From assembly GCA_964441755.1 (NCBI GenBank), contig CAYTVG010000017.1:1-64000 (forward strand): a stretch of 64,000 bases of DNA. Reading direction: 5' to 3'. The notes beneath the pieces are model-generated. The model did not search any database, had not been told where the DNA came from, and saw nothing but the letters and a program-made list of their open reading frames with translations. The DNA is from JAUMBM01 sp964441755. Lineage in GTDB: Bacteria; Bacteroidota; Bacteroidia; Chitinophagales; Saprospiraceae. Made by a program: the position numbers and the translations under genes. Below are positions 63,033 to 64,000 of the stretch, piece after piece. The first letter of the stretch is position 1; each line of letters opens with the position of its first letter.

Positions 63033-64000
63033 ATGAAATCAATAAATACGATTTTATCAGAACTTATTGAAAAATTAGGGATAATAAAAACAAGTGTGAA
63101 TGCTGAAAATACCTACCTTCTAAACGCAGCAAGATGGGTATTGAACGATCCGCATTTTTCATTTGAGTCCTATAAACCAGTGCCTTTAAAGCCAGTACTT
63201 GAGTCATTGTGTAACAAAGATGTGGTTTCGTTCATTCCACCTCACCAAATTTCTCCGGTAATTCAGATGCCCGTCTCTGAAAGACCTGATGTTAGTGAGT
63301 ATTATAGACAGTTTGTTAAGGTAATTTCAGATCAGGTATCCCGTGGTAAAGATCCAGCCAATTGCCTTGAATTATGGACATCCAATCTTGGGTTTAGTGA
63401 AAGATATGCAGACTTGTCTTTATATGAATTCATACGATTGACTTCCGGAATTGCCGAATGTCTGGAGAGGGGCAATGGAAAATTGCGTCTTGCAGGCGGC
63501 AGTGTCTCCGGCATTCAAGCGTATCTATATGAATTGGTATCAAAAAACGCAGCTAAATTACTAAAAGGCAGATCTTTTTACATTCAGCTATTAGCTGATT
63601 CCATCATGGATGAACTGCACAATTATTACAACCTATCAGGTTTTTCGAAAGTGTACTCATCCGGAGGCGGGTTTTATGTACTCATTCCAGATTCAGAGGA
63701 TGCCGTGGAGACGTTTGAAAAATTCGCACGGGACGTCACGCAGAAGCTGTACAAAATACACAAGACCAGTCTCAATATCGAATTAGCAATCACAGAATCT
63801 TTTGGTAGCAATGCTAACGTTTCGGTAATATGGGATGAAATTTTTGAGAAGCTCGGCAGCAGAAAATTTGATCGATTGCGATATAACAACTCACTGCTAG
63901 AGGATTTTCTATCACCAGTTGAACTAGGTGGTACCCGAGATAAGGATCCTATAACCAATGATGAAATGGCTGCCACTGAAAACACCAAAAGTGTTTATGG
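63033..64000 (+). CDS. cas10: Type III CRISPR effector Cas10 (N-terminal part, runs off the window)
   Basis: The frame is open from ATG at 63033 to the edge (322 codons). Residues of about 152-190 carry the Cas10/Csm1 palm-domain signature GGSVSGIQAYLYEL, KNAAKLLKGRSFYIQLLAD, and YSSGGGFYVLIP at about 209-220. The catalytic GGDD of the second palm would lie further right and cannot be checked. The first 150 residues contain no HD motif of the 'HDIGK' kind, so the DNase domain usual in Csm1 is missing or displaced. Cas10 makes cyclic oligoadenylate on target recognition. The locus is AT-rich relative to the left part of the window, fitting a horizontally acquired defence island. Confidence 0.88.
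   Translation, partial: MKSINTILSELIEKLGIIKTSVNAENTYLLNAARWVLNDPHFSFESYKPVPLKPVLESLCNKDVVSFIPPHQISPVIQMPVSERPDVSEYYRQFVKVISDQVSRGKDPANCLELWTSNLGFSERYADLSLYEFIRLTSGIAECLERGNGKLRLAGGSVSGIQAYLYELVSKNAAKLLKGRSFYIQLLADSIMDELHNYYNLSGFSKVYSSGGGFYVLIPDSEDAVETFEKFARDVTQKLYKIHKTSLNIELAITESFGSNANVSVIWDEIFEKLGSRKFDRLRYNNSLLEDFLSPVELGGTRDKDPITNDEMAATENTKSVY

Overview
The window looks like chromosomal DNA of a Bacteroidota bacterium, probably of the Saprospiria/Chitinophagia side. The evidence is several secreted proteins with type IX secretion (T9SS) sorting domains of types A and B, Bacteroidota-style promoters (TAnnTTTG at -7), a PSD1/DUF1501 gene set, TPR-transmembrane-AraC regulators and a TamB homologue. 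Most of the window is GC-rich. The right end and one interior cassette are clearly AT-richer.

Layout: 1-840 is a dense cluster of short palindromic (REP-like) repeats, followed by a decayed transposase fragment. 1178-13736 carries a PiT-like permease, TamB, three genes of the 'ligase-associated' DNA repair set (PdeM, MBL exonuclease, ATP-dependent ligase) and a DUF5107/TPR protein. 13861-19756 is an overlapping three-gene operon of membrane or exported cytochrome and DUF1501 proteins. 19757-26106 is a complete tryptophan operon read leftwards (trpE-G-D-C-F-B-A). It is headed by a classical attenuator: a 22-codon leader peptide with three consecutive Trp codons, an antiterminator and a terminator. 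26697-37801 holds three TPR/AraC regulators interleaved with two secreted proteins. 37972-42660 has hydrolases, a DUF1801 protein and a T9SS protein. 43020-47051 encodes a molybdenum hydroxylase (2Fe-2S plus Moco subunits) and its XdhC maturation factor. 47179-53914 has a lipase-like lipoprotein, a type II NADH dehydrogenase broken by a one-base frameshift, and a pectate-lyase-like protein with six FN3-like repeats. 54009-56922 has an ABC transporter pair and a membrane protein. 57152-58316 is an AT-rich ketopantoate reductase gene between two imperfectly palindromic direct repeats, which suggests a mobile cassette. 58358-61720 is a large T9SS type B protein with a glycine-rich domain. The window ends in the start of a type III CRISPR-Cas locus: degenerate repeat-like units, cas6, then a cas10 that runs off the edge and has no HD motif in the visible part.

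A second layer of structure is non-coding. Many gene ends carry long, perfect hairpins with unique stems and no obvious U-tract, singly or in clusters of three to six. The most striking is an (A-B)x3 tandem hairpin array at 48631-48839. All calls are from reading the sequence; no database search was run.
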